Shown here: piece after piece, positions 1 to 7,323 of the stretch | How positions within the stretch are numbered: position 1 is the stretch's first letter | How the letters are laid out: each line of letters starts with the position of its first letter | Source: JASEGV01 sp037443545 | GTDB taxonomy: Bacteria > Bacteroidota > Ignavibacteria > UBA10030 > BY39 | Assembly (NCBI GenBank): GCA_037443545.1 | Contig: JBBIOD010000037.1 | Coordinates: 1-16,303 of the forward strand | Direction: 5' to 3' | DNA length: 16,303 bases | The notes under the pieces: generated by a model | The model's database searches: none | What the model saw: only the letters and a program-made list of their open reading frames with translations | What the model was told of the DNA's origin: nothing | Made by a program: the position numbers and the translations under genes

Positions 1-48
1 CCTATCAATTTCTCCCTTTATATATTTTCCGATTCCCCCAATCTTCAT
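1..48 (-). CDS. 5' end of an unidentified gene downstream of hemG (partial)
   Basis: On the minus strand an ATG at 48-46 overlaps the hemG stop codon in an ATGA arrangement (48-45). The frame stays open to the window edge, giving MKIGGIGKYIKGEIDR. A purine-rich AAGAAGAGAAAC stretch just upstream of the ATG can serve as ribosome binding site. The 4-base overlap is the usual mark of translational coupling, so this is probably the next gene of the hemE-hemH-hemG operon. Sixteen residues are too few to name a family; the start is short and basic, with no signal peptide visible. Confidence 0.55.
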   Translation of the reverse strand, partial: MKIGGIGKYIKGEIDR

Positions 49-1451
49 TGTTTCTCTTCTTTATTTAAAAAATCCAATACTTTCCTCGCTGTTTTATCCG
101 CGCTCATAACACAGTCGCCAACCGATATCCCGCCTTTGTAGTTGCTGCATACGAAAGCTCCGGAAAAATTCTTTTCAAATCTATCTATCGTATTCAGTGT
201 TTGATAATATCCGAGTTTATATTGCGGTATCGCTTTTTCCCACCTGATTATTTTACTGAAATCATACTCGCCACTGATTCCGATAATCGATTTAATTTCA
301 GAATTTACAATTTCAATAATTTTGTCATCTCCATTACTGTATAATTCAGGATTACGTGAACCGCCCGCAAAAGTAGTAAACAACGAATACCCCTCAGGCG
401 CACGGTTTGGAAAAATAACGGACGACCAGATAGTTCCTAAAATTTTCCTTTTTTCTTTTGCGGGAATCAAATAACCGAATCCGTCAAGATTTCTTTGAAT
501 TTTATCGTTCCTGAATCCCAATAAAACTTCCGCAACAGGAGGGTAATAAATATTTTTTAACATTTCTGCGGTTTCGGGATCAATCAGTTCAATTATTTTT
601 GAAGCTGAGCAAGATGGAACGGCGAGTATGACGATATCACTTTCAATAGTTTTATCTTCACCCTTAACAGAGTAGTTGATTGAAAAGTGTGTGGTGTTTC
701 CCGTTCGAAAAGGAATAATTTTGTTTACTGAACTGTTGCAAATTATTCTATCGCCAAGCACATTTGCGATAGCAAGAGGCAGTGTTTGCATTCCATCCTT
801 AAATGAAAACATCTTTGCAGAGTCTTTTGCTTTTTCAGCGCGCCGCTTTCTTTCTTTACGTCCTTTAATTAGTCCTTTAATCAGTCCGCCGTATTTTTCT
901 TCAAGCGCATAAAGTTTTGGAAAAGCCGAACGGACTGATAATTCTTCGGGATTTCCGGCATAAACACCCGCAACAAACGGATTAATTGCGTAATCCAAAA
1001 ATTCTTTACCAAGTCTTCTCTCGACAAATTGAGCGATTGATTCTTCCCTGTTTGATCTTCCTATAAAAGGTTCTTTGAGTAATCTGAGTTTTCCTTTCCA
1101 GCTCCAGAGTTTTGATTTAAAGAAAGCGGGAGGACTCATCGGCAGGGGATAAAGAATATTATCTTTCAAAATATATCTTTTATTTGAAGCTTCGTTAGCA
1201 TAAACTCGCTGATCGAGAATGTTTAAGTCTTCGAACAATTGGTTGAAGAGGGGCGTGGTTTCCAGAGCGCTGTTTGGTCCGCTTTCGATCAACCATCCGT
1301 TTTCGTGAATTGTTTTCATCGTTCCGCCGACTTCACTCTCTTTTTCTATGACTGTAACTTCGATTCCTTTTTTATGTAGCCAGTAAGCTGTTGTTAAACC
1401 CGAAATACCGGCGCCGATTACAGTTACTTTTTTATTGATGATTTTGTTCAT
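45..1451 (-). CDS. hemG: Protoporphyrinogen oxidase, FAD-dependent HemG/HemY type
   Basis: Predicted to oxidise protoporphyrinogen IX to protoporphyrin IX (or, as in the Bacillus homologue HemY/CgoX, coproporphyrinogen III to coproporphyrin III) using bound FAD and oxygen. The 468-residue length fits the family. A dinucleotide-binding GAGISG lies at residues 13-18, followed by the EKESEVGG segment at the end of the second beta strand. The C-terminus carries GGISVGDCVMSADKTA, the second FAD-contacting region. The gene follows hemE and hemH in the order found in the Bacillus subtilis hemEHY operon. It starts at ATG 1451, 63 bases after the hemH stop, without an obvious Shine-Dalgarno sequence. 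It ends overlapping the next start by four bases. The Bacillus-like gene order leaves the exact substrate (proto- or copro-form) undecided; membership of the family is secure. Confidence 0.93.
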   Translation of the reverse strand: MNKIINKKVTVIGAGISGLTTAYWLHKKGIEVTVIEKESEVGGTMKTIHENGWLIESGPNSALETTPLFNQLFEDLNILDQRVYANEASNKRYILKDNILYPLPMSPPAFFKSKLWSWKGKLRLLKEPFIGRSNREESIAQFVERRLGKEFLDYAINPFVAGVYAGNPEELSVRSAFPKLYALEEKYGGLIKGLIKGRKERKRRAEKAKDSAKMFSFKDGMQTLPLAIANVLGDRIICNSSVNKIIPFRTGNTTHFSINYSVKGEDKTIESDIVILAVPSCSASKIIELIDPETAEMLKNIYYPPVAEVLLGFRNDKIQRNLDGFGYLIPAKEKRKILGTIWSSVIFPNRAPEGYSLFTTFAGGSRNPELYSNGDDKIIEIVNSEIKSIIGISGEYDFSKIIRWEKAIPQYKLGYYQTLNTIDRFEKNFSGAFVCSNYKGGISVGDCVMSADKTARKVLDFLNKEEKQ

Positions 1452-1514
1452 TTTTAAAAATCATAAATTTGGAATTTTGTACTTTTTTAGTACTTCGATA
1501 TTTTTGTTTCGAGT

Positions 1515-2495
1515 TTAAGCAAGCGCAGTATTCAGTACCAATTCTTTCAGCGCCGAAATAAATGTTGCATTTGCATTCAGCGCCGGCATCATCTCGAATT
1601 GTTTTACTCCTAATTCAGTAGCAGTTCGTCGCGTCTGTATGTCGATTTCCTGCAAGGTTTCCAGATTATCGCAGACGAACGAAACCGGAACCACAAGCAT
1701 ATATCTTGTTGCAGTCTCAGCTAAACGCGTTACGCTTTCTGTCAGGGAGGGCTTAACCCATTTTAAAGGTCCGACTTTACTTTGATAACAAAGATCTGAC
1801 GGGCAATCCCATCCTCCTTTTTTTAAAATCAATTCGTACGTTTTTTCGATCTGATCCTTATAAGGGTCGCCCGCTTCGATAATGCTTTCGGGAATTCCGT
1901 GAGCGCTGAAAATTAAATGAATATCTTTAGAAGGTATTCCCTTGAATTTTGCGAGTGTAAGATTTATCTGATTAGTAAGCGCCTCTATATATAGAGGATG
2001 GTCGTGAAAATTATGAATTAATTTCTCACAGCGGGGATCGAATTTGTATTTATTGCATCGGCGTTTCCATTCATTGAAGCTTGAACCTGTTGTTGTGGTT
2101 GAATATTGAGGATAAAGCGGAAGTAAAATAACCTGTTCAAAATCGGCTATTGATAAGCTCTGCACTACAGATTTGATATCGGGATTCGAATACCGCATGC
2201 CGATATAAACTTTTGCATTTATTTCTTTTCGCAGTTCTGTTTCGAGCGCATCGGCTTGAAGTTTGGTTAATTCTAAAATAGGTGATTTGCCGCCAATAGT
2301 GATATAGTGATGCTGAACAGACCTTGCCCTCATAGAAGAAATTATTTTTGCGATAGGTTTGCGTAATAAAAATGCCAGCGGATAGTTAAAAATATCCGAA
2401 TCACAAAATAAGTTGTATAAAAAAGGCTCGACTGCCTGCAAAGAATCCGGTCCGCCGAGTTGAAATAATATTACGGCTGTTTTTTTATCGCTCAT
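1515..2495 (-). CDS. hemH: Ferrochelatase
   Basis: Inserts ferrous iron into the porphyrin ring, the last (or next to last) step of haem synthesis. The N-terminus KKTAVILFQLGGPDS is the family signature. SAHGIPES holds the active-site histidine, YQSKVGPLKWVKPS the iron-site loop, and FVCDNLETLQEID the conserved glutamate region; the residue before NLETL is Asp-Asn where many homologues have Asp-His. I prefer the ATG at 2495, which gives MSDKKTAV and 326 residues, the normal family start. A GTG at 2513 would add six residues (MLNSIQ) and has purine-rich sequence upstream, so it cannot be excluded. With the ATG the gene overlaps the hemE stop (2485-2487) by 11 bases, so the two are probably translationally coupled. 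Confidence 0.94.
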   Translation of the reverse strand: MSDKKTAVILFQLGGPDSLQAVEPFLYNLFCDSDIFNYPLAFLLRKPIAKIISSMRARSVQHHYITIGGKSPILELTKLQADALETELRKEINAKVYIGMRYSNPDIKSVVQSLSIADFEQVILLPLYPQYSTTTTGSSFNEWKRRCNKYKFDPRCEKLIHNFHDHPLYIEALTNQINLTLAKFKGIPSKDIHLIFSAHGIPESIIEAGDPYKDQIEKTYELILKKGGWDCPSDLCYQSKVGPLKWVKPSLTESVTRLAETATRYMLVVPVSFVCDNLETLQEIDIQTRRTATELGVKQFEMMPALNANATFISALKELVLNTALA

Positions 2496-3543
2496 TTGTA
2501 TGGAATTTAACACTTTCTTCTTTTACAGCGCTGATAAATGCTTTGGCGTGCTCGACGGGAATGTCGGGAAGTATGCCATGTCCGAGATTGAATATATGTC
2601 CGGTTCCGTAACCGAATTTTTCCAGAATTATTTTTACTTCTTCCCTTATATTTTCGGGAGTGTCATAAAGTTTTTTCGGGTCCATATTTCCTTGTAACGC
2701 GACTTTATTCCCGATCAGTTTCCGCGCTTCACAGATATCGATAGTCCAGTCCAGACCGACAGCATCGCAACCGGTTGACGCGATATCTTCAAGCGCATGT
2801 TCGCAATCTTTGCAGAAGACGATAATCGGTTCGTCTTTACGTTTTATGTTTACAATAATTTGTTCAATGTAACGGAGCGAAAATTCTTCGAATTGTTCTT
2901 GTGGAAGAATACCGCCCCAAGTATCGAATATCTGAACTGCATTTGCGCCTGATTCAATTTGAGCGCTCAAATAATCAGCGGCTGAGCGCGCAAGTTTATC
3001 TAAAAGTTTATGAGCTTCTTTCGGTCGCTCGTTTATCAGTTCGGTAATAATTTTAAATTCCTGCTTTCCTCTTCCTTCTACCATATAAGTGGCGAGTGTC
3101 CATGGCGAACCCGAAAATCCGATTAGAGGAACGCGTCCTTCCAAATGTTGCTTTGTTAAACTCAGTGCATCCATTACGTATTTCAATTTATCGTATGGGT
3201 CGGGGATATACAATCTTTCAATTTCAGAGGAAGATCGGATGGGTGATGAAAATCGAGGTCCACCTTTTCCTTCTTCAACTATCAGCTCCATTCCCATTGC
3301 TTCGGGAATCACGAGAATATCTGAAAAAATGATTGCGGCATCAACTCCGATAATATCAACAGGTTGGATCGTAACTTCGGCGGCAAGCTCAGGAGTTTTA
3401 CAGAGTGTGAGGAAATCTGTTTTTGCGCGGACCGCTCTGTATTCGGGCAAATAACGTCCTGCCTGACGCATCATCCAAACGGGTGTACGCTCAGTAGGTT
3501 GACGTTTGCATGCTTTTAAGAATAAATCGTTTTGTAATTTCAT
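2485..3543 (-). CDS. hemE: Uroporphyrinogen III decarboxylase
   Basis: Decarboxylates the four acetate side chains of uroporphyrinogen III to give coproporphyrinogen III, in the cytoplasm. The 352 residues match the family length. The N-terminal RTPVWMMRQAGRYLPEYR contains the invariant arginines that hold the substrate. FSDILVIPEAMG contains the catalytic aspartate. GFSGSPWTLATYMVEG, FDTWGG, QGNMDP and the C-terminal FNLGHGILPDIPVEH are all intact. It is the first gene of the hemE-hemH-hemG operon; a likely promoter lies at 3580-3608. No Shine-Dalgarno sequence precedes ATG 3543, which is common in Bacteroidota-like genomes. Confidence 0.96.
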   Translation of the reverse strand: MKLQNDLFLKACKRQPTERTPVWMMRQAGRYLPEYRAVRAKTDFLTLCKTPELAAEVTIQPVDIIGVDAAIIFSDILVIPEAMGMELIVEEGKGGPRFSSPIRSSSEIERLYIPDPYDKLKYVMDALSLTKQHLEGRVPLIGFSGSPWTLATYMVEGRGKQEFKIITELINERPKEAHKLLDKLARSAADYLSAQIESGANAVQIFDTWGGILPQEQFEEFSLRYIEQIIVNIKRKDEPIIVFCKDCEHALEDIASTGCDAVGLDWTIDICEARKLIGNKVALQGNMDPKKLYDTPENIREEVKIILEKFGYGTGHIFNLGHGILPDIPVEHAKAFISAVKEESVKFHTNER

Positions 3544-3579
3544 ATTTAGTTTTAATTCAATGATAAATTATTTTTATTT

Positions 3580-3608
3580 AATATAGAAAAATGGAGGGAG
3601 TTAAACAA
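3580..3608 (-). promoter_or_regulatory. Candidate promoter of hemEHG
   Basis: Minus-strand TTGTTT (3608-3603) and TATATT (3585-3580) are separated by exactly 17 bases and lie about 37 bases upstream of the hemE ATG. The -10 matches the sigma-70 consensus at five of six bases, the -35 at three. The -35 box begins inside the U-run of the sdhB terminator. Bacteroidota-type sigma-70 promoters can differ from this consensus, so the call rests on spacing and position only. Confidence 0.4.
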
Positions 3609-3642
3609 AAAAGCCTCAGCCCAAAAATCTCGGGCTAAGGCT
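3607..3642 (-). terminator. Intrinsic terminator after sdhB
   Basis: Arms 3612-3622 and 3632-3642 pair over 11 positions with a single mismatch (C3617 against A3637) around a 9-base loop. Read on the minus strand, the GC-rich stem ends in six T residues (3612-3607). It ends the sdhCDAB transcript and separates it from the hem operon on the same strand. Confidence 0.88.
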
Positions 3643-3679
3643 TCCAACAATCCATCACTTCAATACTCCATCAATCCAA

Positions 3680-4378
3680 TTACATCTCTCTCTCCACCAT
3701 TTTCTTTTTTAACTGGGAGATATGCCAGGTAAGGTTAATTTCTTTTGGGCAGGCTTCTACGCAATTAAAAATTGTATGACACCGCCACACACCGTCGCTT
3801 GTATCGATTGCTTCTAAATGTTCGGCTGGGGCTTCGTCGCGGCTGTCGAATGCAAAGCGATATGCTTTTAGCATTGCGGCAGGACCTAAATAATTCGGAT
3901 TGCCCCACATCGAAGGACAGGAGCTTGTGCATGCGCCGCACAAAATACAGTTAACGGCTTCATCTATTAACGCTCTGTCGGCGACTGATTGGAAGCGTTC
4001 TTTTGGCGGAGGGTTTTTTGCAATCAGATACGGCTTTACTACCTCGTACTTTGCAAAGAAATCGGTAGTATCAACAACCAAATCTTTGATGATAGGCATT
4101 CCGGGAATAGGGTCGATTTTAATAGGCTTCTTTTTGATGTCCTGGATCAGAACCTGACAAGCAAGCATATTTTTGCCGTTGATGTTGATTGCGTCCGAGC
4201 CGCAAATTCCGTGAGAGCAGGAACGACGGTAAGTTAAACTTCCTTCGAAATCCCACTTGATGCGGTCGAGGCAATCCAGGATTCTATCAGTCGGCTCGAC
4301 TTCCAGTGTAAATTCTTGCCGATATGGCTTTTTATCTTTAGATGAATCGTATCTTTGTATTGAGAATGTTACTTGCAT
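3680..4378 (-). CDS. sdhB: Succinate dehydrogenase iron-sulfur subunit
   Basis: Carries electrons from SdhA to the quinone site of complex II on the inner face of the membrane. The 232 residues include an N-terminal [2Fe-2S] ferredoxin fold with C54, C59, D62 and C74; the Asp in place of the third Cys is also seen in E. coli SdhB (D63). The C-terminal half has CILCGACTSSCP (C144, C147, C150, C154) and C200, C206 and C210 for the [4Fe-4S] and [3Fe-4S] clusters. After the first motif the sequence is PSMWGN, where E. coli has PSFWWN; the second tryptophan, near the ubiquinone in E. coli, is glycine here. Last gene of the sdhCDAB operon, followed by a terminator at 3607-3642. Confidence 0.96.
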   Translation of the reverse strand: MQVTFSIQRYDSSKDKKPYRQEFTLEVEPTDRILDCLDRIKWDFEGSLTYRRSCSHGICGSDAININGKNMLACQVLIQDIKKKPIKIDPIPGMPIIKDLVVDTTDFFAKYEVVKPYLIAKNPPPKERFQSVADRALIDEAVNCILCGACTSSCPSMWGNPNYLGPAAMLKAYRFAFDSRDEAPAEHLEAIDTSDGVWRCHTIFNCVEACPKEINLTWHISQLKKKMVEREM

Positions 4379-4409
4379 AATTGTACCTATCTATAGATTA
4401 GTTTAAATA

Positions 4410-4432
4410 CGAATTTCGAAACCAGAAATTCG
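4410..4432. repeat. Short inverted repeat between sdhA and sdhB
   Basis: Perfect 8-base arms, CGAATTTC at 4410-4417 and GAAATTCG at 4425-4432, surround a 7-base loop in the 153-base sdhA-sdhB gap. There is no T-run on the minus strand after it, so it is not a good terminator. It could be an RNA processing or stabilising hairpin within the sdh message, or a chance palindrome in AT-rich spacer. The rest of the gap (4379-4531) shows no gene. Confidence 0.45.
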
Positions 4433-4531
4433 AAATAATATCAAAACCCAAATTTTCTAAATATCCTTTTTTAATATTTTGATATTGGTATATATATAGT
4501 CCGCTTTGGCGAATTCGAGATTCGGATTTTA

Positions 4532-6280
4532 TCAATATTTACGTTCCATTGGTTTATATTTTGTAACTATAACTGGTTTATATTTTAATTCAACGCCTTT
4601 ATTAGTTTTGAAAGCAAAAGTATGTTTCATCCAATTCGTGTCGTCACGCTTTTCAAAATCGGTACGCCAGTGAGCGCCGCGGCATTCCTGACGGGCAATC
4701 GCACCTTCAACAACTACTTCTGAAAATTCGAGTAGATGGCCCAACTCTAATACTTCCATTAGCTCGGTGTTGAAATTTTTACTCTTATCACGCAAACCGA
4801 CATTTTTATATTTTTCACGGAGTTCATGAATTATCTGCTTCATTTCTTTCAAATCTTTTTCGTTCCTGTACACGCCTGCTTTTGCCATCATATTTTGGCG
4901 CAGCGTATCTTTAATGTGATGATACGATTCTTTGGAATTTTTAGAAGCGAACAATTCATCAATCCTTGCACGGTCGGCTGTATCGGCATTTCCCGGTAAT
5001 TCACTGAACTCGGCAGTTTGTAAAAATTTTGCAATTTGTTTTCCTGTCCGGCGGCCGTGAACTACGCCGTCTAAGAGCGAGTTAGTTCCTAAACGATTGG
5101 CGCCGTGAACACTGATGCATGCACATTCGCCGGCAGCATAAAAGCCGGTAAGAATTTTTCCCTTCTCATCCAAATAAACTTCGCCGAAAAGAGAAGTCGG
5201 AATTCCGCCCATCGAGTAGTGTGCTGTCGGTTGAATCGGTATCGGTGCCTTTACAGGGTCCACACCGACATAAGTTTTAGCAAAGCCGATAATTTCGGGG
5301 AGGCGTTCTTTTAAAGTAGCTTCGCCAACGTGAGTAAGGTCAAGATGAACATAATCTTTTCCGTCAATCCCGCGTCCTTCTAAAATTTCAGTTGTAATTG
5401 AACGTGTGACCATATCGCGGGGTGCGAGCTCCATAACTGTCGGTGCATAGTTTTTCATAAAACGTTCGCCGGCTTTATTTTTCAGATAGCCACCTTCGCC
5501 TCGCGCTCCCTCTGTTACAAGAATACCAAGTTTCCACAATCCTGTCGGATGGAACTGAACAAACTCCATATCTTCTAAAGGAATACCCGCACGATACGCA
5601 ATCGCAACTCCGTCGCCGGTATTTGCATACGCATTCGATGTAATTTTCCAAGCCCTTCCGTAACCGCCTGTTCCGAACAAAACTGCCTTTGCGTGAAAAG
5701 TATGCAACTCGCCTGTCTGAACATCGAAAGCAACTAATCCGCGGCAGACATCATCTTTTACGATGAGCGAAACAACATAATACTCTGAAAAAAAGTGTAC
5801 ATTATGCTTTACACATTGTTCATACAGGGTGTGCAGAATGACATGACCGGTTCTGTCGGCTGCATAACAGGCGCGTTGGATTGCTACGCGTGTTTCTTTT
5901 CCGTCGGGTCCGACTGTAGGGCGTGTGTGTCCGCCGAATTGCCGTTGTGCAATTTTTCCTTCTTTTGTTCTGCTAAACGGCACGCCCATGTGTTCGAGTT
6001 CGATGATTACTTCGGGAGCTTCCGATACCATCATCTCAATCGCATCCTGATCGCCTAAATAATCGCTCCCTTTTACAGTATCGAAAATGTGCCACTCGAC
6101 GTGGTCTTCTTCTTCATTACCCAGAGCGGCCGCAATCCCACCTTGAGCGGCGCCCGAATGCGAGCGCGTAGGAAGAACTTTTGAAAGCACTGCTACATTA
6201 GCTTTGCCGGCTAACTCAACTGCGGCACGTAAGCCGGCGAGTCCGGCCCCCACTATTAGTACATCATGTTTGTGAATCAT
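4532..6280 (-). CDS. sdhA: Succinate dehydrogenase flavoprotein subunit
   Basis: Oxidises succinate to fumarate in the TCA cycle, passing electrons through covalently bound FAD to SdhB. The 582 residues match the family. GAGLAG at 11-16 binds the FAD dinucleotide. RSHSGAAQGG places the histidine expected to carry the 8-alpha-linked FAD at H41. FVQFHPTG, the RSITTEI arginine segment, PTAHYSMGGI and GANRLGTNSLLDG form the dicarboxylate site and capping region as in E. coli SdhA. It lies between sdhD (51 bases upstream) and sdhB. A purine-rich AAAGAAAGA about 10 bases before ATG 6280 may be the ribosome binding site. Fumarate reductase is a possible alternative name, but the sdhCDAB order and SdhB type favour succinate oxidation. 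Confidence 0.97.
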   Translation of the reverse strand: MIHKHDVLIVGAGLAGLRAAVELAGKANVAVLSKVLPTRSHSGAAQGGIAAALGNEEEDHVEWHIFDTVKGSDYLGDQDAIEMMVSEAPEVIIELEHMGVPFSRTKEGKIAQRQFGGHTRPTVGPDGKETRVAIQRACYAADRTGHVILHTLYEQCVKHNVHFFSEYYVVSLIVKDDVCRGLVAFDVQTGELHTFHAKAVLFGTGGYGRAWKITSNAYANTGDGVAIAYRAGIPLEDMEFVQFHPTGLWKLGILVTEGARGEGGYLKNKAGERFMKNYAPTVMELAPRDMVTRSITTEILEGRGIDGKDYVHLDLTHVGEATLKERLPEIIGFAKTYVGVDPVKAPIPIQPTAHYSMGGIPTSLFGEVYLDEKGKILTGFYAAGECACISVHGANRLGTNSLLDGVVHGRRTGKQIAKFLQTAEFSELPGNADTADRARIDELFASKNSKESYHHIKDTLRQNMMAKAGVYRNEKDLKEMKQIIHELREKYKNVGLRDKSKNFNTELMEVLELGHLLEFSEVVVEGAIARQECRGAHWRTDFEKRDDTNWMKHTFAFKTNKGVELKYKPVIVTKYKPMERKY

Positions 6281-6331
6281 TTAACAAATCTTTCTTTATT
6301 CTAAATTCAATGTCTGATATTTATTATTATT

Positions 6332-6682
6332 TTAAAAAACCAGAACGTTCATAAATCCGAAAACTGCAAAAGCAATTCCCAAAATAATCATCGCACCGAG
6401 TATCGTCATACTGAGCCATCTTTTCATTTTGAAATCGCGCACAACTCCCCAAACTCCATTCAAGCCGTGATATATACCAACAACAACAAAGGTGAGGTAA
6501 AAAACTTTCCACAAAGGATTTTGCATGCGTTCGAATGTTGAAGCAAATGAATGTCCCGATGTCGGGGTGTAGTGCATCAGAATGTAATGACCGACCATCG
6601 CTACTATTAACACAATTCCTGTTAATCGTTGGAACAACCAACCGGATGCACCTGAATTTCGTGAACCTAAATGTTTATACAT
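6332..6682 (-). CDS. sdhD: Succinate dehydrogenase membrane anchor subunit
   Basis: Small haem-b membrane subunit of complex II, 116 residues. Three hydrophobic segments are visible at about residues 20-39, 59-80 and 91-114. RLTG at 19-22 and IYHGLNGVWGVVRDF at 70-84 are typical of this family; H72 aligns with the haem ligand H71 of E. coli SdhD. Extra histidines H32 and H37 sit in the first membrane segment. It follows sdhC by 42 bases, with AAAGGAAA upstream of ATG 6682 as ribosome binding site. The C/D naming is by operon order and resemblance; the two anchors are distant relatives of each other. Confidence 0.9.
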   Translation of the reverse strand: MYKHLGSRNSGASGWLFQRLTGIVLIVAMVGHYILMHYTPTSGHSFASTFERMQNPLWKVFYLTFVVVGIYHGLNGVWGVVRDFKMKRWLSMTILGAMIILGIAFAVFGFMNVLVF

Positions 6683-6724
6683 AATAAATATTTCCTTTTA
6701 TTAAAATCTTGTAAGCTTATTATT

Positions 6725-7147
6725 TTATCGAAACAGCACAGCGACTGAATTATTCACTTGATGACTGAAAATAACATAACCCATCGCTATGAATGCAATA
6801 ACTCCGATTGTTATAACGGCATAATGAAGTTTCTTATGGTAGCGGGCGCCATTGGCAAAATCGACAAGCACGATTCGAATTCCGTTTAACGTATGATACA
6901 GAACGAATGCAAAGAGGAGCCATTCGATTACCAGAAAGAATGGAGATGAGAAAAGAGCCATTTCTTCGTCGAATGCTTTTCCGCCATCTACTTTGTGTTT
7001 TTGCAGATTCGAGAGGGCAATGATGTGCATGAAGATGTAAGCAGTGAGAGCTAAGCCGCTGATGCGATGGAATATCCAAGCCCAACTACCCGCAAAGCGA
7101 TGATAGGTTGTTAAAACTTTTGTCCAACCTGATTGATAAAAATTCAT
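6725..7147 (-). CDS. sdhC: Succinate dehydrogenase cytochrome b subunit
   Basis: First gene of the complex II operon, 140 residues, with three membrane segments at about 24-46, 70-95 and 108-129. HRISG at 27-31 is the cytochrome b556 signature, and LYHTLNGIRIVLVDF places H85 at the position of E. coli SdhC haem ligand H84. H41 in the first segment is a further candidate ligand. With H32/H37 and H72 of SdhD this gives enough histidines for two b haems, as in type A enzymes such as that of Thermus. The start is well supported: AAGGAG lies nine bases before ATG 7147. Confidence 0.92.
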   Translation of the reverse strand: MNFYQSGWTKVLTTYHRFAGSWAWIFHRISGLALTAYIFMHIIALSNLQKHKVDGGKAFDEEMALFSSPFFLVIEWLLFAFVLYHTLNGIRIVLVDFANGARYHKKLHYAVITIGVIAFIAMGYVIFSHQVNNSVAVLFR

Positions 7148-7190
7148 AAGTCAAACTCCTTTGATGGGAAAATAATAAAATGACGTGTGA

Positions 7191-7219
7191 AATTTAGGAA
7201 AGTTAGTTTTAAAAAGCAA
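7191..7219 (-). promoter_or_regulatory. Candidate promoter of sdhCDAB
   Basis: Minus-strand TTGCTT (7219-7214) and TAAATT (7196-7191) with a 17-base spacer lie about 45 bases before the sdhC start. Matches to sigma-70 boxes are four of six and four of six, so this is a weak pattern call supported mainly by position. Confidence 0.3.
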
Positions 7220-7292
7220 GGATTAAATTGTAGAAACAAATTCGGGCGATATCGAATAAAACAAAAAACTTCCGGGCTCAACTAAAAGAACC

Positions 7293-7322
7293 TCCATGTA
7301 ACAAAATTTAAGGTTATAAAAA
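7293..7322 (+). repeat. Left arm of an imperfect inverted repeat (element 7293-7853)
   Basis: TCCATGTAACAAAA at 7293-7306 recurs exactly, in reverse complement, at 7840-7853. Beyond the perfect 14 bases the two arms stay alignable to about 7322 and 7821 with small gaps: both continue with a TTA, then AGGTT, then ATAAAAA. This extended match is unlikely by chance in a kilobase of spacer and resembles the terminal inverted repeats of a small mobile element. The arm ends immediately next to the stop codon of the sorting-domain relic at 7324. Confidence 0.7.
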
Positions 7323-7323
7323 T

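Noticed and set aside
2495..2513. GTG at 2513 as the hemH start
   Set aside because: Adds six residues not typical of ferrochelatases; the ATG at 2495 gives the standard N-terminus, though the GTG is not excluded.
3089..3454. Plus-strand 121-residue open frame opposite hemE
   Set aside because: Antisense shadow of hemE; the hemE frame has every family motif and this one resembles nothing.
3643..3679. Repeated CCATCA words between sdhB and its terminator, considered as a repeat array
   Set aside because: Only a few imperfect short words in a low-complexity stretch; no regular unit or spacing as in CRISPR or tandem repeats.
6327..6641. Minus-strand 104-residue frame overlapping sdhD
   Set aside because: Out-of-frame shadow; the overlapping 116-residue frame has the SdhD motifs and membrane segments.
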